From Phycisphaerales bacterium (lineage in GTDB: Bacteria > Planctomycetota > Phycisphaerae > Phycisphaerales > UBA1924), in contig JAGQON010000012.1 in assembly GCA_020427395.1 (NCBI GenBank), forward strand, positions 34,531 through 98,530: DNA of 64,000 nt, in the 5' to 3' direction. Below, in pieces: positions 27,279-35,117 of the stretch (its first letter is position 1; each line of letters starts with the position of its first letter). The position numbers and the translations under genes are program-made. The notes under the pieces were generated by a model that saw nothing but the letters and a program-made list of their open reading frames with translations, was not told the origin of the DNA and ran no database searches.

Positions 27279-28064
27279 ATGCTCCTTCTTTGGCTGATGC
27301 TGATCTCGTTACTGCTTGTCTGTACAGGACTTGCGGCGGGGAAAGCGTACGGAAAGAAGTGGAGCCCTCATCTCAATGCGCTCGATGGCTTGCTCTATCT
27401 TCTTGGCTTCGCCTATGTGCGGGGCGTGCACGACCTGCAGGTCGAGGTGGAGGATGGGGCCCTGGACGACCTGGGCGGGCCGATGATCGTGGTGTGCAAC
27501 CACACGGCCGGCGTGGACCCGATCGTGGTGAGCATGAGTGTTCCGACGCGGATCCGCTGGATGATGGCCGACGACATGCGTCTGCCGTGGATGCAGTGGT
27601 TCTGGAACTGGGTGGGCGTGATCTTCATCGCACGGAATCGCCACGGGCGCACTGGCATGCGTCATGCCCGCAAGCACCTGGCCGATGGTGGCGTGATCGG
27701 GATCTTCCCGGAGGGTCGGATCGAGCGTCCGGCGCAGCGGCTGCTGCCGTTCGCGCCGGGGATCGGCGTGCTGGTGCAGCGGAGCGGGGCGCGGGTGCTG
27801 CCGGTGATCGTCGAGGGCACGCCGACCGAGGCGAAGACCGCGTGGGACTCGCTGTGGATGCGGAGCGCGACGCGCGTTCGGGTGATGCGCCCGATCGACT
27901 ACAAGGACAGCGGCAAGGGCAACGCGGAGATCGCCAAGGACCTGCACGAGCGGTACGAGCGCTGGACGGGCTGGGCGAGCAAGGGCCCGGCGCTCAAGCC
28001 GGAGGCGGATCCGGAAGAGCTGCTGGCGTTCGATGAGAACGGGGCGCGGCGGCAGATCGCGTGA
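27279..28064 (+). CDS. 1-acyl-sn-glycerol-3-phosphate acyltransferase (PlsC family)
   Basis: A 261-residue membrane enzyme with an N-terminal helix (MLLLWLMLISLLLVCTGLAAG), the acyltransferase block I NHTAGVDP (NHX4D catalytic motif), a block around FIARNRHGRTG and the substrate motif FPEGRI. It should acylate lysophosphatidic acid in phospholipid synthesis. ATG 27279 gives the membrane segment at the extreme N-terminus. It diverges from rarA over 120 bases. A 57-base copy of its 3' end, with two mismatches, occurs at 29064-29120. Confidence 0.88.
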   Translation: MLLLWLMLISLLLVCTGLAAGKAYGKKWSPHLNALDGLLYLLGFAYVRGVHDLQVEVEDGALDDLGGPMIVVCNHTAGVDPIVVSMSVPTRIRWMMADDMRLPWMQWFWNWVGVIFIARNRHGRTGMRHARKHLADGGVIGIFPEGRIERPAQRLLPFAPGIGVLVQRSGARVLPVIVEGTPTEAKTAWDSLWMRSATRVRVMRPIDYKDSGKGNAEIAKDLHERYERWTGWASKGPALKPEADPEELLAFDENGARRQIA

Positions 28065-28257
28065 GTGGTTGGTGTGCGGTGGGTGGGAGTGACCACAGAG
28101 CACACGGAGCACACAGGGAAGAAGTCAGCGTGAAGAAGTGCAAGTGTGTGGGTGCCCTGTATAGAACGCGGCATAGTCGCAGCTTATGCAGGTTCTTGTT
28201 CCTGCTTAAGCTGCGCGTAAGCAGGGCTCCCGGCAGTTCAGTTATACTCCATCTCAG

Positions 28258-28959
28258 ATGATGAAGTCATTGTTTCGCAAACCGTGCGCATATGAGCTGC
28301 CATACCCTATCCCGTATGCTGTGGGACCCTCGGCGCAGGGTGAGGGATGGATCTCGTTTACCTATCGGGGCTCGACTACGACACGCACTGTCATCGGAAT
28401 CGGTGTTGGGGTTGGATTCGTATTCCTGATGATCGTGGTGCCTTGGGGCATCAGCTCTGGCTTTGGGCGGAGTATCCCGTTGCGTGGCTACTCGATGCCG
28501 TTATGGGTGCCAACATTATTCATGTTCTTGTTTGGCGCTTGGCTGGTCTGGGCTCTCTTTCGGTACCGGCGGCGGGAAGAGATTAGGGTTTCGATTCGCG
28601 ATGGGCTGGTTCGTTATTCGATTGAGCGAGACGGTCCGGGACCGTTTGGTCCAGGGCGCATCCTTGTTGTTGCGAGCCGAACTTTTCAAGCAACGGGTTC
28701 GTCTGCAAAGCTGATTTCGCCTAGCCGAGAAGTCTGGCTCGTGGTGTTCGCTGGTGGTGAGCGATACGGGATCGTTGGGGCGTTCATGCAAGTGGAATCT
28801 GCCCAGTATTATGCAGAAATGATCGCCCAAGTCACGAGACTCAGCATTGATAAGAAGGTGCCAGAGGAGTTGCAGGTTGTTCAGGGCGACTTGAAGGTTG
28901 GCGCGAATGATGAGCAGGCTCTAGAAGTCCGCGTTTGCGAGATTCCGATTTACCGTTGA
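28258..28959 (+). CDS. Two-helix membrane protein, unknown function
   Basis: A 233-residue protein with helices at about 45-68 (TVIGIGVGVGFVFLMIVV) and 80-102 (PLWVPTLFMFLFGAWLVWALF), followed by a soluble domain of about 130 residues. The layout resembles membrane proteins with a PH-like domain, but no family is recognised. The 190 bases before it hold GAGCACACGGAGCACACAGG-type low-complexity DNA and an imperfect hairpin (GCAGCTTATGCAGG..CCTGCTTAAGCTGC). The gene lies between plsC and a duplicated plsC tail, so it may have arrived with that rearrangement. Confidence 0.5.
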   Translation: MMKSLFRKPCAYELPYPIPYAVGPSAQGEGWISFTYRGSTTTRTVIGIGVGVGFVFLMIVVPWGISSGFGRSIPLRGYSMPLWVPTLFMFLFGAWLVWALFRYRRREEIRVSIRDGLVRYSIERDGPGPFGPGRILVVASRTFQATGSSAKLISPSREVWLVVFAGGERYGIVGAFMQVESAQYYAEMIAQVTRLSIDKKVPEELQVVQGDLKVGANDEQALEVRVCEIPIYR

Positions 28960-29027
28960 ATCAGTTCGGTTATTCTTCGAGCTTTTGCTGCAGCGATTCG
29001 AGTCCGCGCTGCTGGGTGTTCAAAGAC

Positions 29028-29055
29028 ATGCAGGAGCCGAAGACGGCGCCTGCAT
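29028..29055. repeat. ATGCAGG..CCTGCAT hairpin, copy A
   Basis: ATGCAGG-A-GCCG / CGGC-G-CCTGCAT form a 12-position stem with one mismatch and an AAGA loop. The surrounding 40 bases (TTCAAAGACATG..CCTGCATGGCA) recur at 30642-30688. Confidence 0.65.
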
Positions 29056-29063
29056 GGCACCCG

Positions 29064-29120
29064 GCTGCTGGCGTTCGATGAGAACGGGGTTCGGCGGCAG
29101 ATCGCGTGAGTGGTTGGTGT
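29064..29120 (+). pseudogene. Duplicated 3' end of plsC
   Basis: Matches plsC 28019-28075 at 55 of 57 positions, including the stop codon and the ten bases beyond it. It encodes the last 15 residues of PlsC without a start. It abuts the convergent stop of the dockerin gene at 29125. Confidence 0.85.
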
Positions 29121-29124
29121 TGGC

Positions 29125-30474
29125 TCAGGGGCAGCCGGCTGTGTACGCCACGATGAATGCTGAGACATCGAAGAAGTCGAAGCTGCCATCGTTGGTGAAA
29201 TCGGCGATTGGATCTTGGTTCTGGTACGCCGCAAGGAACGCACTTACATCGAAGAAGTTGAGGGTGTCGTCGTTATTGAGATCGGCGGCGCAGGATGGAA
29301 TAGTAAAAGTGTATGCTGAGCCAGTTACCATGCCGTCATTCGGATCGTAGTCTGCTCCAACTACTGCTGTGCTACCAGATAAGGCAATGTGAATCCCAAA
29401 GTATGCCTTGGCCGCCCCATCGCTTGGCAGGAGCTTGGCAATCTGCTGTCCAGTTGTTGTTTCAAATACATACACTGCCCCAGAGTCTTCGCCGTAATCG
29501 TTATTGCCAGGCGCGCCAACAATAGCAGTTGTGCCGTGTATTGATACCGAGTATCCGAAAGCATCCACCTCACCTCCATCATTGGGCAGTAGCTTGGCGA
29601 TCTGCTGACCAGTTGTCGTGTCGAAGAGGTACGCCGAACCGGAGTACTCACCATTGTCATCATCTTCGTAGGCCCCAACGATTGCAGTCGAGCCGCTGAT
29701 TGCGACGGAATAGCCGAACCGACTCCCATTGACACCATCGGTAGGCACGAGTTCGGCGATCTGTTGCCCGGTTGTTGCGTCGAACAGATACGCGGATGAA
29801 AGATCACCAAGTGTGCCAACAATCGCTGTGTTACCGCTGATTCCTAGAGAGTATCCAAACTGAGTGCCTGCTGAACCATCAGTCGGTAACAGCTTCGCGA
29901 TCTGCTGCCCCGTGGCGGCATCGAAGAGGTAGGCTGAACCGGGGGGCAAGCTATCTCCTCCATCTCCCTGTGCTCCAACGAGGACCGTCGAGCCACTGAT
30001 TGCGACGGAGTGACCGAAATCATCTCCTGCAGTTCCATCGCTGGGTAAGAGTTTGCGCAGCAACTGCCCGGTGAGTGTATCGAAGATGTATGCAGACCCG
30101 GATCCTGAACCATTGTCATCGTCACCCCTAGCTCCAACCACGGCAGTTGTGCCAGAGATCGCGACGGAGTGCCCAAAGTCGTCATAAGCAGAGCCATCAT
30201 CGGGGAGCAACCGGATTCCGTACAGATCTCCGGGAATATCGAATAGGTACACTGACCCTGAGTTTTCGCCATTCACATTGTCGTAATAGGCGCCAACAAC
30301 AACGGTCGAGTCGCTCATGGCGACTGCGTGTCCGAACCTGCTGCTCACTGAGCCGTCGAAGGGCAGAAGTTTGAAATCTTCATTGATCGTCTGAGCTACA
30401 GCAGGCAGGGCGAACATGGCGGCCAGGGCGATCGCAATCAATGCGAGCCGACGGGGGGATCTTTGGAACTTCAT
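29125..30474 (-). CDS. Secreted FG-GAP repeat protein with dockerin tail
   Basis: A 449-residue exported protein. The signal peptide ends in LPAVAQ. TINEDFKLLPFDG and seven FG-GAP repeats follow (FGHSVAISGTTAVVGARGDDDNGSGS and variants with GSAYLFDTTTGQQIAKLLP), closely related to those of the metzincin at 21643 but without a protease domain. The paired dockerin module (DLNNDDTLNFFDVSAFLAAY, DFTNDGSFDFFDVSAFIVAY) ends GCP. It is probably a surface or extracellular adhesion or scaffold protein. It diverges from the FG-GAP gene at 30773 over a 298-base spacer with no other gene. Confidence 0.85.
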   Translation of the reverse strand: MKFQRSPRRLALIAIALAAMFALPAVAQTINEDFKLLPFDGSVSSRFGHAVAMSDSTVVVGAYYDNVNGENSGSVYLFDIPGDLYGIRLLPDDGSAYDDFGHSVAISGTTAVVGARGDDDNGSGSGSAYIFDTLTGQLLRKLLPSDGTAGDDFGHSVAISGSTVLVGAQGDGGDSLPPGSAYLFDAATGQQIAKLLPTDGSAGTQFGYSLGISGNTAIVGTLGDLSSAYLFDATTGQQIAELVPTDGVNGSRFGYSVAISGSTAIVGAYEDDDNGEYSGSAYLFDTTTGQQIAKLLPNDGGEVDAFGYSVSIHGTTAIVGAPGNNDYGEDSGAVYVFETTTGQQIAKLLPSDGAAKAYFGIHIALSGSTAVVGADYDPNDGMVTGSAYTFTIPSCAADLNNDDTLNFFDVSAFLAAYQNQDPIADFTNDGSFDFFDVSAFIVAYTAGCP

Positions 30475-30656
30475 GAGGGATCCTGTTTACAAATCATGGT
30501 TGAAAACCGCCTGTACGGCGTGGATCACAGGATAAACCACATTCGGCAATGGTCGGCGTAATATCTGTGAATTGAGCGTGATTCTTGGGCGAATTGCCAT
30601 TGATCGGCTGCTTATTGGCCGGAGTTATCAGCGTGTTTGGGCGTGTATTCAAGGAC

Positions 30657-30684
30657 ATGTGGGAGCCGGGGGCGGCACCTGCAT
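30657..30684. repeat. ATG..CCTGCAT hairpin, copy B
   Basis: ATGTGGGAGCCGGGGGCGGCACCTGCAT, a less perfect version of the hairpin at 29028-29055, within a shared block of about 45 bases. It lies 90 bases upstream of the FG-GAP gene at 30773. Confidence 0.55.
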
Positions 30685-30772
30685 GGCAACGGACGTGATT
30701 CACTCTTTTATGTCAGATGTACCGATACCGAATCTGATTTGGTATGCTTTTCAATTACATTGGAGATTCGGG

Positions 30773-32146
30773 ATGCAGCGACTGCTGATGGTCTGTGTGA
30801 TGAGTGCGGGGCTGAGTTCAGTTGCATCGTCGCAGGTGTGTCACCCTGAGCTGAGTCAGGTGATTTCGCCGGCAATGGGGGAGGAGGGAACTGGACTTGG
30901 ATTCTCAATTGAGATTCAAGACGACTGGGCTTTTATCGCGGCAGGGCTAGATACGGTCGATGGGGTCAACAGCGGTTCAGTGCATATCTACCACTTTGAT
31001 GGAACGCAGTGGGTTGATCAAGGACGGGTCGTTCCTCCAGATCCGCAGGCATTTCAGTACTTCGGAGAGACCATAAGCATTGATGGCGACACGATGATGA
31101 TCGGGGCTTTGGGGGATTCAGACTTTGGTGCCTACGCAGGCGCGGTGTATGTTTTTGATCGCGTTGATGGTGATTGGGAATTCATGCAAAAGCTCACAGC
31201 TTCGGATGGGCGTGAGGGTCAAGGTTTCCGGCGGGTGTTTCTTCGCGGCGACATGGCTGTTGTCGGTGCGACCGCGAGCATCCGTGGCAAGCTCCCGGGA
31301 GCGGCGTATGTATTTGAGCGAGACGAGTCGGGTTGGCTTGAAACACAGAAACTCACTCCATCAGATTCGCAGAATGGCGATCTGTTCGGCGCATCGTGTG
31401 AGTTTGAAGATGACTGGATGGTGATTGGAGCGCCATTCAACTTCGACTCAGATGAGTTTATTCAGGGTGGAGCGTATGTATTTCACCGAGAGGGTGGTTC
31501 GTGGGTTGAGACCCAGCGGCTTGGGCCGGAGTTGTTTGGTCCTTCTTCTGCGGATTTTGGCATTGATGTTTCGATCGAAAGCAATCAGATTATGGTGGGA
31601 GCACCGAGTGATGGCATGCCGGGCAGCACTGGGAGTGTCTATGTGCTTGAGCAAGTGGGCAGCGAGTGGATCGAATCCCAGAGGCTGAGACCCAACTCGA
31701 ATGCAACTCGTGGGTTCGGGTACTGGGTTGAAGTCGATCAGGGCAGGCTGATGAGTGGCGCACCGTCATATTCAACTATTGGCTCGAATGAAGTTGAACT
31801 GTTCCACAAGGTCAATGGTATTTGGATGAGTGGAGGGAGTATCTCCAGCCCTGTGAGTGATGGAAACACCATCTTTGGTCAGCGTTTTGCACTGGGCGAA
31901 GATATCGCGATGATCTTAGCGTTGGACTCTGGTACAGATCGCGGCGATGTATTCGTTTACTCGCTGGAGTGCGACACTTGTGCTGCAGACCTAAGCGGTG
32001 ACACGGTGTTGACCACTGATGATGTGAATATGTTTCTAGCGGCATACAGCGGCGGTTCCGCAGTAGCAGATTTCACACTGAATGGGACGCTGGACTTCTT
32101 CGATGTCTCTGCCTTTGTCCAAGCATTTCACACGGGGTGTCCCTGA
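30773..32146 (+). CDS. Secreted FG-GAP repeat protein with dockerin tail
   Basis: A 457-residue exported protein with a signal peptide (MQRLLMVCVMSAGLSSVASS). It has six or so FG-GAP repeats of the VHIYHFDGTQWVDQGRVVPPD and YVFERDESGWLETQKLTPSD type, a subfamily distinct from that of the two GQQIAKLLPSDG proteins. The dockerin module (DLSGDTVLTTDDVNMFLAAY, DFTLNGTLDFFDVSAFVQAF) ends GCP; its first calcium loop is degenerate. TTGGAG eight bases before ATG 30773 fixes the start. Its TGA and the opposing TGA of the next gene share TGATCA. Confidence 0.83.
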   Translation: MQRLLMVCVMSAGLSSVASSQVCHPELSQVISPAMGEEGTGLGFSIEIQDDWAFIAAGLDTVDGVNSGSVHIYHFDGTQWVDQGRVVPPDPQAFQYFGETISIDGDTMMIGALGDSDFGAYAGAVYVFDRVDGDWEFMQKLTASDGREGQGFRRVFLRGDMAVVGATASIRGKLPGAAYVFERDESGWLETQKLTPSDSQNGDLFGASCEFEDDWMVIGAPFNFDSDEFIQGGAYVFHREGGSWVETQRLGPELFGPSSADFGIDVSIESNQIMVGAPSDGMPGSTGSVYVLEQVGSEWIESQRLRPNSNATRGFGYWVEVDQGRLMSGAPSYSTIGSNEVELFHKVNGIWMSGGSISSPVSDGNTIFGQRFALGEDIAMILALDSGTDRGDVFVYSLECDTCAADLSGDTVLTTDDVNMFLAAYSGGSAVADFTLNGTLDFFDVSAFVQAFHTGCP

Positions 32147-34894
32147 TCAGCCGCCCAGCTTGCTCTTGAGCGCTTCCAGGCGTCGCTGATGGATCTCGCG
32201 GTCCGGCTCGAGGATCGTGAGGGCTTCGAGCTGGTGTTTGGCTTGCTCGTAGTCCTGGACAATCAGGGCGACGCGGGCCGCGCGTTCGCGTTGGTCGGCG
32301 TCGAAGGGGGCGATGGCGACGGCGCGGAGGGCGGACTGGATGGCCTTGTAGTTGTTGCCGCGCTGGGCGTAGAGGAGGGCGAGCTGCCCGGCGTAGGCGG
32401 GGGAGTGGATCTCGCGGGCGTCGAGGTATTCGAGGTGGGGGATGGCGTTGAGCTGGACCTGCGGGTCGTCGCTGGCGAGGTAGTGGCGGGCGAGGCGTTT
32501 GTGGGGTTCGTCGTCGGTGGGACGGACGGTGATGGCGTGGCGGAGGACCTCGGCCTGCTCGGGGGTGAGGCGGTCGCCGGCTCCGACGAGGACGGTGCCG
32601 ACCTGCAGCGAGATCAGCTCGGGGTGGTCGGGGTGCTGGGCGAGGAGCTCGGCGATGGTGTCCGCGTCGGGGACTTTGCTGAGCTGTTCTTCGGGCGAGT
32701 CGTCTTCGGAGACGCCGAGGATCTCGTAGATGTCGGGCAAGCCGTCGGGGAGCAGGAGCCCGCGGTCGATGAGCTGCTGCTTGGCCCAGGCGCGGAAGTC
32801 GGTGAGGAAGGACTCGGGGGTGACGCCGAGGGTTTCTTCGAAGGCGTCGACGGCGTCGCGCCCGCGTGCGGAGGCGTCGAAGATGTCGAGGGGGGCCTGG
32901 CGGCCGAATGTTTCGACGATGTACTCGAACATCCATGCGCCCTGCGCGTAGGCGAGCCCGCGGTCGGTGGGCTTCTTCGGGCGCACGAAGGCGGTGTTGA
33001 TGTCGACGAGGTCGAAGAGTTCGTTGTTCTTGTAGGCGTTGGTGAGCAGGGCCCAGGTGCTGGAGGATCGGGGTTGGTCTTCGTTGAAGACGGCGTTGGC
33101 CTCGGTCATCCAGTGGATGACGCGGTTGTTGGTGCGTGCGAGGTTGACGGTGTGGGTGTACTCGTGCTGGAGGACGCGTGGCCAGTCGTATGGGCCGACT
33201 GTTGACTTGGGGCCCTCGCGTGGCGCTTCGATGGCGATGACTGGGCCGGTGGAGGCGGCCATGGTGTGGATGGAGGGCATGCCGGAGATGCGGACGGCGA
33301 ACCACTCGTGGTTGGGCATGAGCTCGATGCGGGTCTTCTGCCTGGGCTCGTAGTCCACGCCGCCCGGCGCGTTGCCGGCGACGCGGGCGTGGATGCGTTC
33401 CATGATGGCGGGCATCTCCTGGGCGAGGACGATGTCGGTGGTGTCGGGCTTGTATCGGATGATGAAGTGGTCGCTCTCGATCTCGTCGTACTGCGCGAGT
33501 TCGGTGACAAGCGTGAGCGAGTTCTGGGCGCGGAGGTCGTAGGGGTCGAGGGCGAGGGCGGCCTCGAGCGTGTCGCGTGCCTGCTGATCGACGCCGGCCT
33601 GCACGAGCAGCAGTCCGAGCCCGAGGCGGGGCTCGGCCCAGTGCTGGGCGCGTTCGATGACGCGCCGGTAGACCTCGGCGGCTTGCTCGTACTGGCGGTA
33701 TTCGCTCAGGGTCTGCGCGACGCGCATGTAGGCGAAGGGCGAGCCGGGCGAGAGCTCGTCGTAGGCGTCGAGCAGGTGCTGGGTGGAGGTGACGCGGAAG
33801 CCGGCGGCGGCGGCGGCGGCGTTGAGCTCGAGCAGGTCGCGCTGCTCGGGCATGCGGGTGAGCATGGGGTCGAGTGCGATCTCGGCGCCGCGGGCATCGC
33901 GCCGGCGGAGGGCGACGCGGGCGCGGAGGATGGAGCCGAGCAACGAGGGTTGGGTCTCTTGGGCGTCGGCGTTGTTGTCGGCTTCGTCGGGGTGCTTGTC
34001 GAGCGATGCGGCGAGCTCGTCGAGCTTGTGGGCGATGTCGTCGGCGGTGTCGAAGTCGAAGGCATCGACGGCCATGGACCCGATGAGGAACGCGGCCTGC
34101 GCGTTGCGCGGGTGCAGTGCGAGAACCTCGACGGCGGCGTTGCGCGCGTCGTTGTAGTTGTTGTGGGCGTAGAGGAGCTTGGCCTCGGCGAGGCGAACGC
34201 GCCATGATGTTCGGTCGATCTGCTCGCGTGCGTTGGCGAGGAACTTGGCGATGGCCTCGTATTCGGCTCGGGCATCGCCCTGCGGGCCTCGGAGGCGGAG
34301 CAGCTGCATGAGCCCCTCGGCAGCCCACGCGGCCTCGTCGGCGTCGGTGATCTTGGTGCCGGCGAGCTGGTTCTCAAGGATGATGAGCGAGGCGAGCGCG
34401 TCGTTGTGCTGCCCGAGCATCTCGTAGGCCTGGGCCTGGAGCGCGTTGTAGGAGGGCGGGAAGAGCCCGGTGCGTTCGTGCAGGGCGTTGAGGGCGCCTT
34501 GCGGGTCGCCGCGCAGGAGGGCGGCCTGGGCACGCTGGAATGGGTGGGCGCTTGGATCGCGGGTGAAGGCGTGGTCGTAGGCGCCGGCGTCGAGCGCGGC
34601 GACGCTGGCGGTGGCGGGCTCGAAGAGGTCGTCGTGGGTCCAGAGCCCGTGCTTGAGGCGCAGGGCGGTGCGTTCGTCGTCGCTGAGATACTCGGCGCTG
34701 ATGATCTCGCGCAGGGCATCGCTGACCTGGTCGAGGTACTCGGGCATGGCGACGCGTTGCACGCCGGGGTGCTCGTGTGTGTGGTCGGGGACGACCTCGA
34801 CGGGGGCGATAGGGATGTAGTCGTCGGGGGATTGCTGGGCGCTGGCGTTGGCGGCGATGAGTGCGAAGAGTGCGATGGTGTGGTTGAGGTTCAT
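32147..34894 (-). CDS. Secreted TPR protein with HEYTH metallopeptidase domain
   Basis: A 915-residue exported protein. It starts with a signal peptide (MNLNHTIALFALIAANASA). Tetratricopeptide-like helical repeats occupy the N-terminal half and the C-terminal third. The middle holds a peptidase-MA-like gluzincin domain: HEYTH at residues 577-581 (VLQHEYTHTVNLA) and a third zinc ligand in WMTEANAVF (Glu598). The substrate is unknown. ATG 34894 is chosen for the signal peptide; the frame is open far upstream but that part reads intergenic DNA. The neighbouring LolA-like gene on the same strand lies about 220 bases upstream. Confidence 0.8.
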   Translation of the reverse strand: MNLNHTIALFALIAANASAQQSPDDYIPIAPVEVVPDHTHEHPGVQRVAMPEYLDQVSDALREIISAEYLSDDERTALRLKHGLWTHDDLFEPATASVAALDAGAYDHAFTRDPSAHPFQRAQAALLRGDPQGALNALHERTGLFPPSYNALQAQAYEMLGQHNDALASLIILENQLAGTKITDADEAAWAAEGLMQLLRLRGPQGDARAEYEAIAKFLANAREQIDRTSWRVRLAEAKLLYAHNNYNDARNAAVEVLALHPRNAQAAFLIGSMAVDAFDFDTADDIAHKLDELAASLDKHPDEADNNADAQETQPSLLGSILRARVALRRRDARGAEIALDPMLTRMPEQRDLLELNAAAAAAGFRVTSTQHLLDAYDELSPGSPFAYMRVAQTLSEYRQYEQAAEVYRRVIERAQHWAEPRLGLGLLLVQAGVDQQARDTLEAALALDPYDLRAQNSLTLVTELAQYDEIESDHFIIRYKPDTTDIVLAQEMPAIMERIHARVAGNAPGGVDYEPRQKTRIELMPNHEWFAVRISGMPSIHTMAASTGPVIAIEAPREGPKSTVGPYDWPRVLQHEYTHTVNLARTNNRVIHWMTEANAVFNEDQPRSSSTWALLTNAYKNNELFDLVDINTAFVRPKKPTDRGLAYAQGAWMFEYIVETFGRQAPLDIFDASARGRDAVDAFEETLGVTPESFLTDFRAWAKQQLIDRGLLLPDGLPDIYEILGVSEDDSPEEQLSKVPDADTIAELLAQHPDHPELISLQVGTVLVGAGDRLTPEQAEVLRHAITVRPTDDEPHKRLARHYLASDDPQVQLNAIPHLEYLDAREIHSPAYAGQLALLYAQRGNNYKAIQSALRAVAIAPFDADQRERAARVALIVQDYEQAKHQLEALTILEPDREIHQRRLEALKSKLGG

Positions 34895-35002
34895 TGGCGT
34901 GCCGGGGTTCGTGCGCTTTGTGGGGTCTCGCTTTGTTGTACGGTATCGGATTGCCGCTCGTTGCGTTGAAGATTCTCTTCTATCTCCGACGGATACCAGT
35001 TG

Positions 35003-35083
35003 CCGGTGGCACGGGCGTCTCGCCTGTGCGCTGTTCTTGGGCGTAACTGCACAGATACACAGGCGAGACGCCTGTGCCACCGG
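35003..35083. repeat. Inverted repeat with 26-base arms
   Basis: CCGGTGGCACGGGCGTCTCG.. (35003-35028) pairs with the arm at 35058-35083 with one mismatch, around a 29-base loop. The core (GGCGAGACGCC.GTGCCACC) is itself nearly palindromic. It lies between the LolA-like gene and the TPR peptidase gene. Confidence 0.8.
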
Positions 35084-35117
35084 TTCTCGTTTCCCGAGGG
35101 TCAGATACCAAAATCGC

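Noticed and set aside
28081..28257. Small structured RNA (SRP-like) before the 28258 gene
   Set aside because: The GCAGCTTATGCAGG/CCTGCTTAAGCTGC hairpin lacks the conserved SRP loop sequences; the rest is low-complexity GAGCACACGG repeats.
18841..32146. Genomic island brought in by an integrase or transposase
   Set aside because: No transposase, integrase, tRNA-end repeat or sharp base-composition break was seen; local duplication explains the scars better.
32073..34328. 751-codon Arg/Pro-rich minus-strand frame overlapping the TPR peptidase gene
   Set aside because: It is in another frame of the same strand as a gene with a signal peptide, TPRs and a zinc site; its composition is that of a G+C shadow.
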